Source: Ralstonia pickettii (GTDB lineage Bacteria > Pseudomonadota > Gammaproteobacteria > Burkholderiales > Burkholderiaceae). From it: 64,000 nucleotides of DNA. How positions within the stretch are numbered: position 1 is the stretch's first letter; each line of letters starts with the position of its first letter. The stretch is from NCBI RefSeq assembly GCF_000607165.1, contig NZ_JFZG01000006.1:992001-1056000 (forward strand), given 5' to 3'. Positions 8,048 to 17,618 of the stretch are shown here, in pieces. Position numbers and translations under genes: made by a program. Under the pieces are notes generated by a model. It had not been told where the DNA came from and searched no databases. It saw nothing but the letters and a program-made list of their open reading frames with translations.

Positions 8048-9595
8048 TTAGTCTTCGTAGGCGGTTTCGCCGTGCGACGTGATGTCCAGACCCTCGCGCT
8101 CCTCTTCTTCCGGCACGCGCAGGCCGACAATGGCATCGACGATCTTGTACGAGACGAACGCCACCACCGCAGACCAGATGACCGTGGTCGCCACGCCCTG
8201 GAACTGGATCCACAGCTGGCCGCCGATCGAGTAATCGTCGGCAACCTTGTTGGCGACATAGTCGTAGATGCCGGTGCCGCCAAGGCTCGGTGCCGCGAAC
8301 ACGCCGGTCAGCAGCGCGCCGAGGATACCGCCCACGCCGTGCACACCGAACACGTCGAGCGTGTCGTCCATGCCCAGCATGCGCTTGAGGCCATTCACGC
8401 CCCACAGGCACAGCAGGCCGGCGATGATGCCGAGCGCAATCGAACCCATCGGGCCGACAAAGCCAGCAGCCGGCGTGATGGCCACCAGGCCAGCCACGGC
8501 ACCGGATGCAGCACCCAGCATCGACGGCTTGCTCTTGCCGAACCACTCGCCGAAGCTCCACGACAGCACGGCTGCGGCGGTCGCCAGCAGCGTGTTGACG
8601 AAGGCCAGCGCGGCACTGCCGTTGGCTTCCAGGGCCGAACCGGCGTTGAAGCCGAACCAGCCGAACCACAGCAGCGAGGCACCGACCATCGTCAGCGTCA
8701 GGCTGTGCGGCTTGAGCGCCTCACGGCCAAAACCGATGCGCTTGCCGAACAGGAAGGCACCCACCAAACCCGCCACGGCGGCGTTGATGTGCACCACGGT
8801 ACCGCCGGCAAAGTCCAGCGCGCCCTTCTGGAACAGCCAGCCCGACTTAGCGGTCATCACCTCGGCCGCCTTGGCGTCGGTAAAGCCGTCCGGACCCGGC
8901 CAGAACCAGACCATGTGCGCGATCGGCAGGTAGCTGAAGGTGAACCACAGCACCACAAACAGCAGAACAGCCGAGAACTTCGCGCGTTCGGCGAAGGCGC
9001 CGATGATCAGCGCGCAGGTAATCGCCGCAAACGCACCCTGGAAGGCGAAGTACGCGTATTCCGGCACCACCACGCCCTTGCTGAAGGTGGCGGCAACCGA
9101 ATCCGGCGTCAGGCCCTTGAGGAACAGACGATCCAGCCCGCCGAAGAACGCGTTGCCCTCGGTGAACGCGAAGCTGTAGCCGTAGACGGCCCACAGGATG
9201 ATGATGAGCGAGAAGATGCCCATGCACTGCATCAGCACGGACAGCATGTTCTTCTTACGCACCAGGCCGCCGTAGAACAGCGCCAGACCCGGCAGCGTCA
9301 TCAGGATGACGAACGCGGTGGAGATCAGCAGCCACGCCGTGTCGCCCTTGTTGGGGACAGGTGTAGCGGCAGCCGGTGCAGCAGGCGCAGCAGCTGCGGC
9401 GGCCGGAGCTGCAGCAGCGGCGGGGGCTGCAGCCGGTGCAGCAGCGGCCGGCTCGGAAGCAGCGGCGGCTGCAACCGGCGCCGAAGCTTCAGCTGCCGGC
9501 TTGTCCTGTGCCACGGCCGGCGCCGACATCACGGCGCCCGCGAGCACGGCAACGACGGCCCCAGCCGTCAGGAATCGTGTGAACCAGGTTTTCAT
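8048..9595 (-). CDS. amtB: Ammonium transporter AmtB
   Basis: This 515-residue inner-membrane ammonium channel has about 11 membrane segments after a cleavable signal peptide (residues 1-29, AVAQ cleavage). The stretch from about 30 to 80 is an unusual Ala/Pro-rich linker not seen in E. coli AmtB. Conserved Amt features include LFYGGLVRKKN, GFNAGSALEANG, and the twin pore histidines in VVHINAAVAGL and FGVHGVGGILG. It is third in the operon torF-glnK-amtB, 30 bases after glnK, the near-universal AmtB partner. Expression is expected under nitrogen limitation from the sigma-54 promoter before torF. Confidence 0.96.
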   Translation of the reverse strand: MKTWFTRFLTAGAVVAVLAGAVMSAPAVAQDKPAAEASAPVAAAAASEPAAAAPAAAPAAAAAPAAAAAAPAAPAAATPVPNKGDTAWLLISTAFVILMTLPGLALFYGGLVRKKNMLSVLMQCMGIFSLIIILWAVYGYSFAFTEGNAFFGGLDRLFLKGLTPDSVAATFSKGVVVPEYAYFAFQGAFAAITCALIIGAFAERAKFSAVLLFVVLWFTFSYLPIAHMVWFWPGPDGFTDAKAAEVMTAKSGWLFQKGALDFAGGTVVHINAAVAGLVGAFLFGKRIGFGREALKPHSLTLTMVGASLLWFGWFGFNAGSALEANGSAALAFVNTLLATAAAVLSWSFGEWFGKSKPSMLGAASGAVAGLVAITPAAGFVGPMGSIALGIIAGLLCLWGVNGLKRMLGMDDTLDVFGVHGVGGILGALLTGVFAAPSLGGTGIYDYVANKVADDYSIGGQLWIQFQGVATTVIWSAVVAFVSYKIVDAIVGLRVPEEEEREGLDITSHGETAYED

Positions 9596-9625
9596 GTTTT
9601 GACCTCTTCCTTGGCGGATTGGGGC

Positions 9626-10826
<1,201 letters not shown>

Positions 10827-11357
10827 AACGGCTCTCCCCCTTTAGAAAGTCGCAACGGCAATGGAAAAAAATCGCACCAGTTCTGCAACTGTCATGCCAT
10901 GTTGATGTCGTCGGATTGGAGGGTGTCTTCGGTCACAGCGTCGCGCTGCGCCAGGGCGCAAAACCGCAGGAAATTGGGGACGGGTCTCTCCTGGCACCGC
11001 CTGCTGGCCGCCAACGCTTGCCGCAGGCGGATTCACGCACGGGGGGCCACACCGTCATGGCGCGATAAAAACCATGTGATAGAGTGATTTCAGCCCCATG
11101 CAATGGCTCGCACGGCCGGGTGCGGAAACTGTGAAGACCGATTCTGTCCCCGTTTGTATGGCGCCGCCAATGCCGCATCGCAGCGAGATTTGACGCAAGG
11201 TGTGCCGTTCAGAGCGCCCAGCCGGTACCATCGCGACCGGCAGCACCGAAACCACGCGCCAAGCACAGGCCTTCGCACCACGGCACAGCAATTTTCACGC
11301 ACAGTTGCGGTGCATGCACCGGCTTGGCGCAGACAGCACGACCCACGGAGCAAACAC
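10827..11357. other. Divergent intergenic region between torF and ubiK
   Basis: This 531-base stretch has no convincing gene on either strand. Its left part holds the sigma-54 promoter of the ammonium operon. Its right part holds a perfect 14-bp palindrome CGGTGCATGCACCG (11308-11321), 37 bases before ubiK. I see nothing else that I can name. Confidence 0.6.
10884..10899 (-). promoter_or_regulatory. Sigma-54 promoter of torF-glnK-amtB
   Basis: The minus strand reads TGGCATGACAGTTGCA, matching the -24/-12 consensus TGGCAC-N5-TTGCA in spacing and in nearly all fixed bases. It lies 58 bases before the torF start, and nitrogen-limitation control through NtrC is expected. A palindrome TGCGCC-ag-GGCGCA at 10947-10960 lies about 50 bases upstream, where an activator would bind, but its spacing differs from the usual NtrC site. 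Confidence 0.85.
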
Positions 11358-11615
11358 ATGAAACCGACCGATCTCTTTTCCGACTTTCAAAACCGCGTAA
11401 GCGAAGCCCTGCGTAACTCGCCGGCGGCTGATATCGAGAAGAACGTCCGCGCGATGATGACCCAGGGCTTCTCCAAGCTCGATCTGGTCACGCGTGAGGA
11501 ATTCGACGTGCAATCGCAAGTGCTGGCGCGTACGCGTGCGCGTCTGGAAGAACTGGAAACGCGCGTGGCCGCGCTGGAAGCGCAACTCAAGTCAGCTACC
11601 CCGGCTGATCAGTAA
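11358..11615 (+). CDS. ubiK: Ubiquinone biosynthesis accessory factor UbiK (BMFP domain)
   Basis: This is an 85-residue coiled-coil protein of the YqiC/UbiK family, which helps the Ubi enzymes assemble at the membrane for aerobic ubiquinone synthesis. The first half is an amphipathic helix region; the second half, from about residue 48, is the coiled coil (LARTRARLEELETRVAALE). The ATG at 11358 starts the family N-terminus; the open frame before it is unrelated. The gene stands alone. Confidence 0.88.
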   Translation: MKPTDLFSDFQNRVSEALRNSPAADIEKNVRAMMTQGFSKLDLVTREEFDVQSQVLARTRARLEELETRVAALEAQLKSATPADQ

Positions 11616-11783
11616 TCCGCCGCCGGGTGTTGCGCCTGGCGCGCATCTGCAAGGCTGCGGTGCCGGCCGCCGCACCCTTGCTGCGGCGCACAGCGAAAAG
11701 ATCGATGCGCCGCCTTGTTGCGGCTGACGAACTGATCTAGAACGTCCTTAAGACGCGCGCGCACCGCGCTTGAGGAGAAGATC

Positions 11784-12296
11784 ATGCAACATCGTCTCTA
11801 CTTCCTGATGCCGGACGTCGTCAGCGCCCGGCGCGTGATGAACGACCTCCTGCTGGCGCGCATCACCGAGCGCCACATCCACTTCGTCTCCAAGCCCGGC
11901 ATCGATCTCACCGGCCTGCACGAAGCCAACATCCTCCAGACTTCGGACATCGTCCACGCCACTCAGAATGGGCTGGTGATCGGCGGGGGTGCGGGCGTGC
12001 TGGCGGGCATCGTGGCGGCCATCTTCCCGATCATCGGCGAAGGGCCGCAGTGGGGCATGGTCGGCATTACCACCGTCGTTGGCGCGCTGTTTGGCGCCTG
12101 GGCCTCGAGCATGATCGGCAGCTCGGTGCCAAACAGCCGCCTGAAACCGTTCAAGCAGGCAGTGGAGGATGGGCAGATCCTGCTGATGGTCGATGTGCCG
12201 CGCTCGCGCGTGAAAGAGGTACGCGCGCTGCTGCAGAAGACGCATCCCGAAGGCCACTTCAGCGGCGAAGACACGGCCATGCCGGCCTTCCCCTGA
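11784..12296 (+). CDS. DUF1269-family membrane protein
   Basis: This 170-residue protein of unknown function opens with HRLYFLMPDVVSARRVMNDLL, has two glycine-rich membrane segments at about residues 63-110 (GLVIGGGAGVLAGIVAA and VVGALFGAWASSMIG), and ends in a soluble ferredoxin-like part. The same layout is found in DUF1269 proteins. It is monocistronic, with a GAGGAGA ribosome site and a strong terminator after it. Confidence 0.8.
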   Translation: MQHRLYFLMPDVVSARRVMNDLLLARITERHIHFVSKPGIDLTGLHEANILQTSDIVHATQNGLVIGGGAGVLAGIVAAIFPIIGEGPQWGMVGITTVVGALFGAWASSMIGSSVPNSRLKPFKQAVEDGQILLMVDVPRSRVKEVRALLQKTHPEGHFSGEDTAMPAFP

Positions 12297-12317
12297 GTTG
12301 ATCTGCCGACAACGAAG

Positions 12318-12344
12318 CCGGAGCCCAGTGCTCCGGTTTTTTTT
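12318..12344 (+). terminator. Terminator of the DUF1269 gene
   Basis: Stem CCGGAGC / GCTCCGG with a 5-base loop, followed by eight T. Confidence 0.9.
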
Positions 12345-12510
12345 GCCCGTTTCTCATGCCGACGGCGATCGTCAAATTTGGATGCCGGTGAACATGGCGG
12401 CGCAACGCGGCTGGCACAGTGGAGGGTTCCGCAACCGCCACGCTCCGTCACGCCATGCACCGATGCCACGCCCACCGCCTTGCTCGTGAGTTCTCTCGGA
12501 GGGCCGCGCG

Positions 12511-14043
12511 ATGAGCCTTGCTGTACTGCGTTCGCGCGCGCTCTCGGGGATCGATGCACCGGCCGTCTCGGTGGAGGTCCATCTGGCGAATGGCCTGCCT
12601 TCGTTCACCATCGTCGGTCTGCCCGACACCGAGGTGAAGGAGAGCAAGGATCGCGTAAGGGCGGCCATCCAAAACAGCCGCTTTGAATTTCCGGCACGGC
12701 GTATCACCGTTAACCTGGCGCCCGCGGATCTCCCGAAAGAATCGGGCCGGTTCGACTTGGCGATCGCGCTGGGAATCCTCGCCGCCAGTCGCCAGATTCC
12801 GCACACGCATCTGGACGCGCACGAGTTTGCGGGTGAGCTGTCGCTGTCCGGCGATCTGCGGCCGATTCGCGGTGCACTGGCGATGGCGTATGCGCTATCG
12901 CGCAACCCCGTACTGGCCGATGGCGACACACCGCTTGCCCGCGCCTTCGTGCTGCCCGCCGAGAACGCCGCCGAAGCCGCGCTCGTGAGCGGCACAAAAG
13001 TCCTCCCGGCACGCACGCTCATCGAGGTATGCGACCACTTGAGCGCGCCGGACCGCAAGCTCGCCCCCGCGCTGCCCGCGCCGGTCGACATGGACATCCG
13101 CTACCCCGACCTGGCGGACGTGCGCGGGCAGCCGCAAGCGCGGCGCGCGCTGGAAGTCGCCGCCGCCGGCGGTCATTCCATGCTGATGATCGGGCCGCCT
13201 GGCACCGGCAAGTCGATGCTCGCACAACGGTTTCCCGGCTTGCTGCCGGACATGAGCGATGACGAAGCGCTTTCTGCCGCCGCCGTGATGAGCCTGACCA
13301 CGCGCGGCTTCGACGCGCGGCGCTGGAAGGTGCGGCCATTCCGTTCGCCACACCACACGGCGTCTGCAGTGGCGATGGTGGGCGGGGGCAACACGCCAAG
13401 ACCGGGCGAAATCTCGCTGGCGCATCAGGGGGTGCTCTTCCTTGACGAACTTCCAGAGTTCGAGCGCCGCGTGCTCGAAGTCCTGCGTGAGCCATTGGAG
13501 ACGGGCCACATCACCATCTCACGCGCCGCGCATCAGACAGACTTCCCTGCCAGCTTCCAACTGATTGCCGCAATGAACCCGTGTCCGTGCGGCTATCGCG
13601 GGCATCCGTTGCGGGCGTGCCGCTGCACGCCGGATCAAGTGGAGCGATACCAGGCGCGCATTTCGGGGCCGCTGCTGGATCGCATCGACGTGCAGATCGA
13701 AGTGCCGACGCCATCGCAGGAAGAGTTGCTCGACGGGCCGCCTGGTGAACCGACGCTCAACGTAGCCGAGCGGGTTTCTGCTGCACACGCGCGACAACTT
13801 GCACGGCAAGGCAAACGCAACGCCTTGCTGGGTGGTCATGAAATCGATCTGCATTGCAGCCGCACCGATGCAGCCGATGGCTTGCTGCGCCACGCGATGA
13901 CGCGCTTCTCGTGGTCCGCCCGCGCCTATGCGCGCGTGCTCAAGCTCGCCCGCACGATTGCTGACCTGGCAGGCGACGAGCAGATCGATGCAGCACATGT
14001 GGGCGAGGCAATTCAGTATCGACGCGGGGTGAAGGCGGATTAG
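12511..14043 (+). CDS. comM: YifB/ComM family Mg-chelatase-like AAA+ ATPase
   Basis: This 510-residue protein is full length for ComM, the hexameric helicase that extends branch migration of single-stranded DNA during natural transformation. The N-terminal Lon-like fold begins SLAVLRSRALSGIDAPAV. The AAA+ domain has Walker A GPPGTGKS at residue 228 and Walker B LFLDELPEF. A Mg-chelatase domain with a CPCGYRGHP zinc-type motif follows. Ralstonia species are often naturally competent, so the gene may be in use. Confidence 0.93.
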   Translation: MSLAVLRSRALSGIDAPAVSVEVHLANGLPSFTIVGLPDTEVKESKDRVRAAIQNSRFEFPARRITVNLAPADLPKESGRFDLAIALGILAASRQIPHTHLDAHEFAGELSLSGDLRPIRGALAMAYALSRNPVLADGDTPLARAFVLPAENAAEAALVSGTKVLPARTLIEVCDHLSAPDRKLAPALPAPVDMDIRYPDLADVRGQPQARRALEVAAAGGHSMLMIGPPGTGKSMLAQRFPGLLPDMSDDEALSAAAVMSLTTRGFDARRWKVRPFRSPHHTASAVAMVGGGNTPRPGEISLAHQGVLFLDELPEFERRVLEVLREPLETGHITISRAAHQTDFPASFQLIAAMNPCPCGYRGHPLRACRCTPDQVERYQARISGPLLDRIDVQIEVPTPSQEELLDGPPGEPTLNVAERVSAAHARQLARQGKRNALLGGHEIDLHCSRTDAADGLLRHAMTRFSWSARAYARVLKLARTIADLAGDEQIDAAHVGEAIQYRRGVKAD

Positions 14044-14107
14044 CTTCCATCCACGCGCTGCGCCTTCAACCCACTTGGCGAGTCGCCCTGGGGGCGGCGT
14101 GTGAAAC

Positions 14108-14749
14108 TCAGGCAGTCTGCCGCTTCACGAAAAACAGCGCTGCGCCGATGCTCATCAGCATGCCGCCGAAGAAGCGGCTCTGCCAACGCAGCGCACGCGG
14201 ATTGCGGAACAGCCGCTGCGCCCGCGAGGCCAGCAGCGCATAACCGTGCATGACGATCAAGTCGACGAACACCATCGTCGCCGCCAGGATGCCGAGCTGC
14301 GAGAGCAGCGGCTTGGCCGGATCGATGAACTGTGGCAGCACGGCCACCATGAACAGGATGCCCTTCGGGTTCGTCAGATTGGTCAGCAACCCCACCAGGA
14401 AGCGGCGGCGCGCGCCACTGCCCGAGACCTTCACGGGCTCGCTCTCAGCCGGCTTGGCGATCTGAATGGGTGTGCGCCATTGCACGATGCCGAGGTAGAT
14501 CAGGTACATCGCACCGACGATCTTGATGGCCGTAAAGGCGTGCTCCGACGCGATCAGCAACGCGCCCAGCCCGGCACCCGCAATGAACAGGATCACGACA
14601 ATGCCCAGTTCCAGCCCCGCAATCGTGACCGACGTGCGGCGCACGCCATGCGTCAGGCCGTGGCTCATGCAAAGGATGGCGCCCGACCCCGGCGAGATGG
14701 CGATCACCCAGGCAGCCAAAAAGAAGGCCAGCCAGACTTGCAACGTCAT
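14108..14749 (-). CDS. LysE family transporter
   Basis: This 213-residue inner-membrane protein has about six membrane segments, the LysE/RhtB amino-acid exporter layout. The N-terminal SPGSGAILCMSHGLTHG matches the family signature (SPGP-type), and LLTNLTNPKGILFMVAVLPQF is the conserved central motif. The ATG at 14749 was chosen; upstream codons in frame add a non-membrane extension. The substrate is unknown. It lies downstream of the lipoprotein gene on the same strand, 96 bases away. Confidence 0.87.
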   Translation of the reverse strand: MTLQVWLAFFLAAWVIAISPGSGAILCMSHGLTHGVRRTSVTIAGLELGIVVILFIAGAGLGALLIASEHAFTAIKIVGAMYLIYLGIVQWRTPIQIAKPAESEPVKVSGSGARRRFLVGLLTNLTNPKGILFMVAVLPQFIDPAKPLLSQLGILAATMVFVDLIVMHGYALLASRAQRLFRNPRALRWQSRFFGGMLMSIGAALFFVKRQTA

Positions 14750-14845
14750 GATGGTTCCCCGTGATGTGGTGAGTTGTGTTGCGGTAAAGCGGAAGACGGC
14801 GATTGTGCACCGGCTGCGGCCAGTGCGCACGGACCTGATTAGGGC

Positions 14846-15415
14846 CTAGTACGGATGGAAGCTGGAGAGAAACTGGTCGACCTGCTCCTGCTGGCGGGCA
14901 TCGCGTGCGGCATCACCCGATTCCAGCACGACGGCTTGATATGCGCGCTTGCCCGTCGCGACCACGCGCGCGGTCAGCCGGCGCGGCGCGGGATCGTCCC
15001 CGCCCGCCCCCTGGGCGATCAATTCCACCGCCGGCAATGACAAAGGCGGCTGTGCGGCGGTCTGCACGGCGATGTCTCGTTCGGTCACACGGCCCTTCAG
15101 ATTGGCGGACAAGCCATTGCGCAGCGCCTCCACCGCGCGCTGGCGCCAGACCGGATCATCCTCGGGCAGTTCCACCACACCGATGGCGAACAGCGTGCCG
15201 TCAACGCTGGCGGCCTGCATCGTCATCGGCATGCGTTGGCCGTTGATGGCGATGGGCCTGGCTTCTGCGGTGGGCTTGGCGGGGTAATCCACGGCGTAGG
15301 CGCCCTCGTTGGAATGGACCGTGCGCCAGTCGTATTTGGGGGAGCAAGCCATCAGCAGCGCACACGCCACCGCACCCAACCCGATCCGCCGGCCTGCCGT
15401 TGCTGTGACTGCCAC
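14846..15415 (-). CDS. Hypothetical lipoprotein
   Basis: This 189-residue protein of unknown function is probably membrane-anchored. A basic N-terminus (TATAGRR), a short hydrophobic core and the lipobox LLMAC fit a type II signal with lipidation at that Cys. The start is GTG at 15415, because a perfect AGGAGG ribosome site lies 5 bases before it; the upstream in-frame codon has none. The mature part is soluble and mixed alpha/beta. It is divergent from the macro-domain gene, with 86 bases between them. Confidence 0.75.
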   Translation of the reverse strand: MAVTATAGRRIGLGAVACALLMACSPKYDWRTVHSNEGAYAVDYPAKPTAEARPIAINGQRMPMTMQAASVDGTLFAIGVVELPEDDPVWRQRAVEALRNGLSANLKGRVTERDIAVQTAAQPPLSLPAVELIAQGAGGDDPAPRRLTARVVATGKRAYQAVVLESGDAARDARQQEQVDQFLSSFHPY

Positions 15416-15501
15416 ATCGCCTCCTGTAGGTTTTCTGTCCGTTTTCGAGCCGCCTATTATCGGACAGAGATGCCCGCCCTTCGCTCGCCAAGGACCGCGC
15501 C

Positions 15502-16017
15502 ATGCCAATCCCCTCCGTCACCCTGCGTGCCTTGCGCGCCGACATCACCACGCTGGACTGCGACGCCATCGTCAATGCGGCGAACAGCTCGCTGCTCGGC
15601 GGAGGCGGCGTGGACGGCGCTATCCATCGCGCGGCGGGGCCGGAACTGCTGGAGGCATGCCGCGCGCTCCACGGCTGCCGCACCGGTGAGGCCAAGCTCA
15701 CGCCCGGTTTTCGACTACCCGCCCGCTACGTCATCCACACCGTCGGGCCGATCTGGCGCGGCGGCCGGCAAGACGAGGCTGGGTTGCTGGCCGCGTGTTA
15801 CCGAAACAGTCTGGAACTGGCGCGCAAGCACGACGTTCGCAGCATCGCATTCCCATGCATCAGCACCGGCGTGTACGGCTTCCCGCCCCAATTGGCTGCG
15901 CCGATTGCCGTACGTGCCGCGCGAGAACACGGCGCCGGCCTGGACACGATCAGCTTTTGCTGCTTTTCCCCCACAGACCTGGCCTTGTATGAAGCCGCCC
16001 TCGCCAATGAAAAGTGA
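15502..16017 (+). CDS. Macro-domain protein, O-acetyl-ADP-ribose deacetylase type
   Basis: This 171-residue, single-domain cytoplasmic protein is the size of YmdB/MacroD enzymes, which remove acetyl or ADP-ribose groups linked to ADP-ribose. The signature [20 protein letters not shown] binds the distal ribose, and [12 protein letters not shown] is the second ligand loop. All key Asn, Asp and Gly residues are present, so it is expected to be active. No toxin or sirtuin partner is adjacent. Confidence 0.9.
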   Translation: MPIPSVTLRALRADITTLDCDAIVNAANSSLLGGGGVDGAIHRAAGPELLEACRALHGCRTGEAKLTPGFRLPARYVIHTVGPIWRGGRQDEAGLLAACYRNSLELARKHDVRSIAFPCISTGVYGFPPQLAAPIAVRAAREHGAGLDTISFCCFSPTDLALYEAALANEK

Positions 16018-16119
16018 CGCGAAAATCCCATCGCGGACGGATTGTCGCGGCCGACATGCGGCGCTGGCACGGCGGGCCTACAATAGATGCTTGATTTTCC
16101 TTCCGGACCCGTTGCCGCC

Positions 16120-16680
16120 ATGGCCTCGACCCTGACTTCCTCCGCAACCTCACCGCCAGCTACCGCCACGTCCGGCGGCCGCCGTTGGTTGCTCCCCTTG
16201 ATCGTGCTGGTGCTGGCAGTGGCCGGCTGGTTCGGCTGGCGTGCGTTCTCGCCGTCGCAGCAGGTGCCCGCCGCCACCTTCACGTTGCTGGATGGGAAAA
16301 AGCTCTCGACGCAAGACCTGAAGGGCAAGGTCTATCTCGTCAACTTCTGGGCCACGAGCTGCGCCACGTGCATCAAGGAAATGCCCAACATGATCCAGAC
16401 GTACAACAAGTACAAGGGCGAAGGCCTGGAATACGTGGCCGTGGCGATGAACTACGACGCGCCAATGTACGTGATGAACTTCAGCCAGACGCGTCAGTTG
16501 CCCTTCAAGGTTGCAATGGACGCCGACGGCTCGGCCGCCAAGGCCTTCGGCGACGTGCAGCTCACGCCGACCACGTTCCTGGTCGACCGCGACGGCCGCA
16601 TCCTCAAGCGCTACGTGGGCGAACCGGAATGGTCGTCGTTCGACGCGCTGCTCAAGCAGACGCTGGGCAAGCAGGCCTGA
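16120..16680 (+). CDS. Membrane-anchored TlpA-type thiol-disulfide oxidoreductase
   Basis: This 186-residue protein has one N-terminal membrane anchor (about residues 21-41) and a periplasmic thioredoxin fold with active site WATSCATC. TlpA-like proteins reduce disulfides in the periplasm, often for cytochrome c or oxidase maturation. An upstream ATG at 16087 would add 11 residues, but a TACAAT -10-like hexamer (16079-16084) lies too close for it to be transcribed from there, so 16120 is preferred. The gene is followed by its own terminator. Confidence 0.88.
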   Translation: MASTLTSSATSPPATATSGGRRWLLPLIVLVLAVAGWFGWRAFSPSQQVPAATFTLLDGKKLSTQDLKGKVYLVNFWATSCATCIKEMPNMIQTYNKYKGEGLEYVAVAMNYDAPMYVMNFSQTRQLPFKVAMDADGSAAKAFGDVQLTPTTFLVDRDGRILKRYVGEPEWSSFDALLKQTLGKQA

Positions 16681-16709
16681 GCGGTCCGCGCCTCCCCGCA
16701 GTTCAAACG

Positions 16710-16737
16710 AAACGCCCGGTCAACGCCGGGCGTTTTT
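16710..16737 (+). terminator. Terminator of the TlpA-like gene
   Basis: Stem ACGCCCGG / CCGGGCGT (16712-16719 and 16726-16733) followed by T5. Confidence 0.85.
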
Positions 16738-16823
16738 GTTTCTGGGCGACGCACGTTCCACACTAGGTTCACGCGGGCCTGTTGCAATGGCGGTCCGTCA
16801 ATCCTAGGTTCGATGGAGTTTGC

Positions 16824-17561
16824 ATGGCCAATCACTACTGCATGTTCAAGGGCAAGCTGAAATTCGGCGTGCCCTATCTGGAGGGCTACAACGGCAATCC
16901 GCATTACGCGATCGTGGTGGAAGCGCCGGATGGTTCGGAGTTCGTGGTGCTCGCCAACGTGAAATCCGACTCGAGCATGCCGGGTGCGGGTGCCGCCGGT
17001 TATCACGTGCTGTATCAGTGGACGGCCGATCTGCAGTTGCCGATCACCGCCGACCTGACTGCGCTGGCCCCCGGGCTGCACGAGAGCGGTTTCCCGCGTC
17101 TGGACTACGTGCGCGACGCCGGGCTGGTCGACTTTCCGAACATGCGGCCAATCGCGCTGGATACCGAGACCGAGCACAACGACATCAACGCGCTCGTTGA
17201 CGACATGCTCAACCTCGACCGCACCGCCACGCCGATCGACTACGTCTACCACGGCAGCTCCGGCGACGACGACCGCAAAGGCTGGCCGCCGCGCACCGAC
17301 GTGATGGTTTACGGCTTCGGCTTCCTGTTCGAGCCGCAGCACAACGGCCTGCACGAAACCCACATGAACCAGGGCAACCCGGTCGTGCATACACCGGGGG
17401 GGAAGGATCATTCGCGCGAGAACGGCACACAGCAGGACGGTGCTGTCATTGTGGAAATCGACGGCAAGTTTCAGGCATTGCTGATCGCATTCCAAACCCA
17501 GCGGATTCCGACGGACGACCGTGGATACCCGGTGGCGGATGCCCATCCGATTCTGGGTTGA
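16824..17561 (+). CDS. YukJ family protein (DUF2278)
   Basis: This 245-residue protein opens with YCMFKGKLKFGVPY and contains HYAIVVEAPDGSEFVVLANVKS and the metal-binding-like segment HNDINALVDDML, as in DUF2278/YukJ proteins, whose function is unknown. It has no signal peptide or membrane segment. The ATG at 16824 has a GGAG site 7 bases upstream. The segment HMNQGNPVVHTPGGKDHSRE near the end is rich in possible metal ligands. Confidence 0.82.
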   Translation: MANHYCMFKGKLKFGVPYLEGYNGNPHYAIVVEAPDGSEFVVLANVKSDSSMPGAGAAGYHVLYQWTADLQLPITADLTALAPGLHESGFPRLDYVRDAGLVDFPNMRPIALDTETEHNDINALVDDMLNLDRTATPIDYVYHGSSGDDDRKGWPPRTDVMVYGFGFLFEPQHNGLHETHMNQGNPVVHTPGGKDHSRENGTQQDGAVIVEIDGKFQALLIAFQTQRIPTDDRGYPVADAHPILG

Positions 17562-17570
17562 GCACGAAAA

Positions 17571-17600
17571 GAAAACGCCCGGTCGATGCCGGGCGTTGTT
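17571..17600. terminator. Bidirectional terminator between the YukJ gene and dctD
   Basis: Stem AACGCCCGG / CCGGGCGTT (17574-17582 and 17589-17597). A-rich bases on the left give a T-rich tail to the minus-strand dctD transcript; the plus-strand T-run is short. Confidence 0.75.
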
Positions 17601-17618
17601 GCGTGCGGGCATGCCAAG

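Noticed and set aside
10947-10960. TGCGCC-ag-GGCGCA palindrome as an NtrC site
   Set aside because: Position is right, but the half-site spacing (14 bases) is shorter than the usual 17-base NtrC site, so I do not list it as one.
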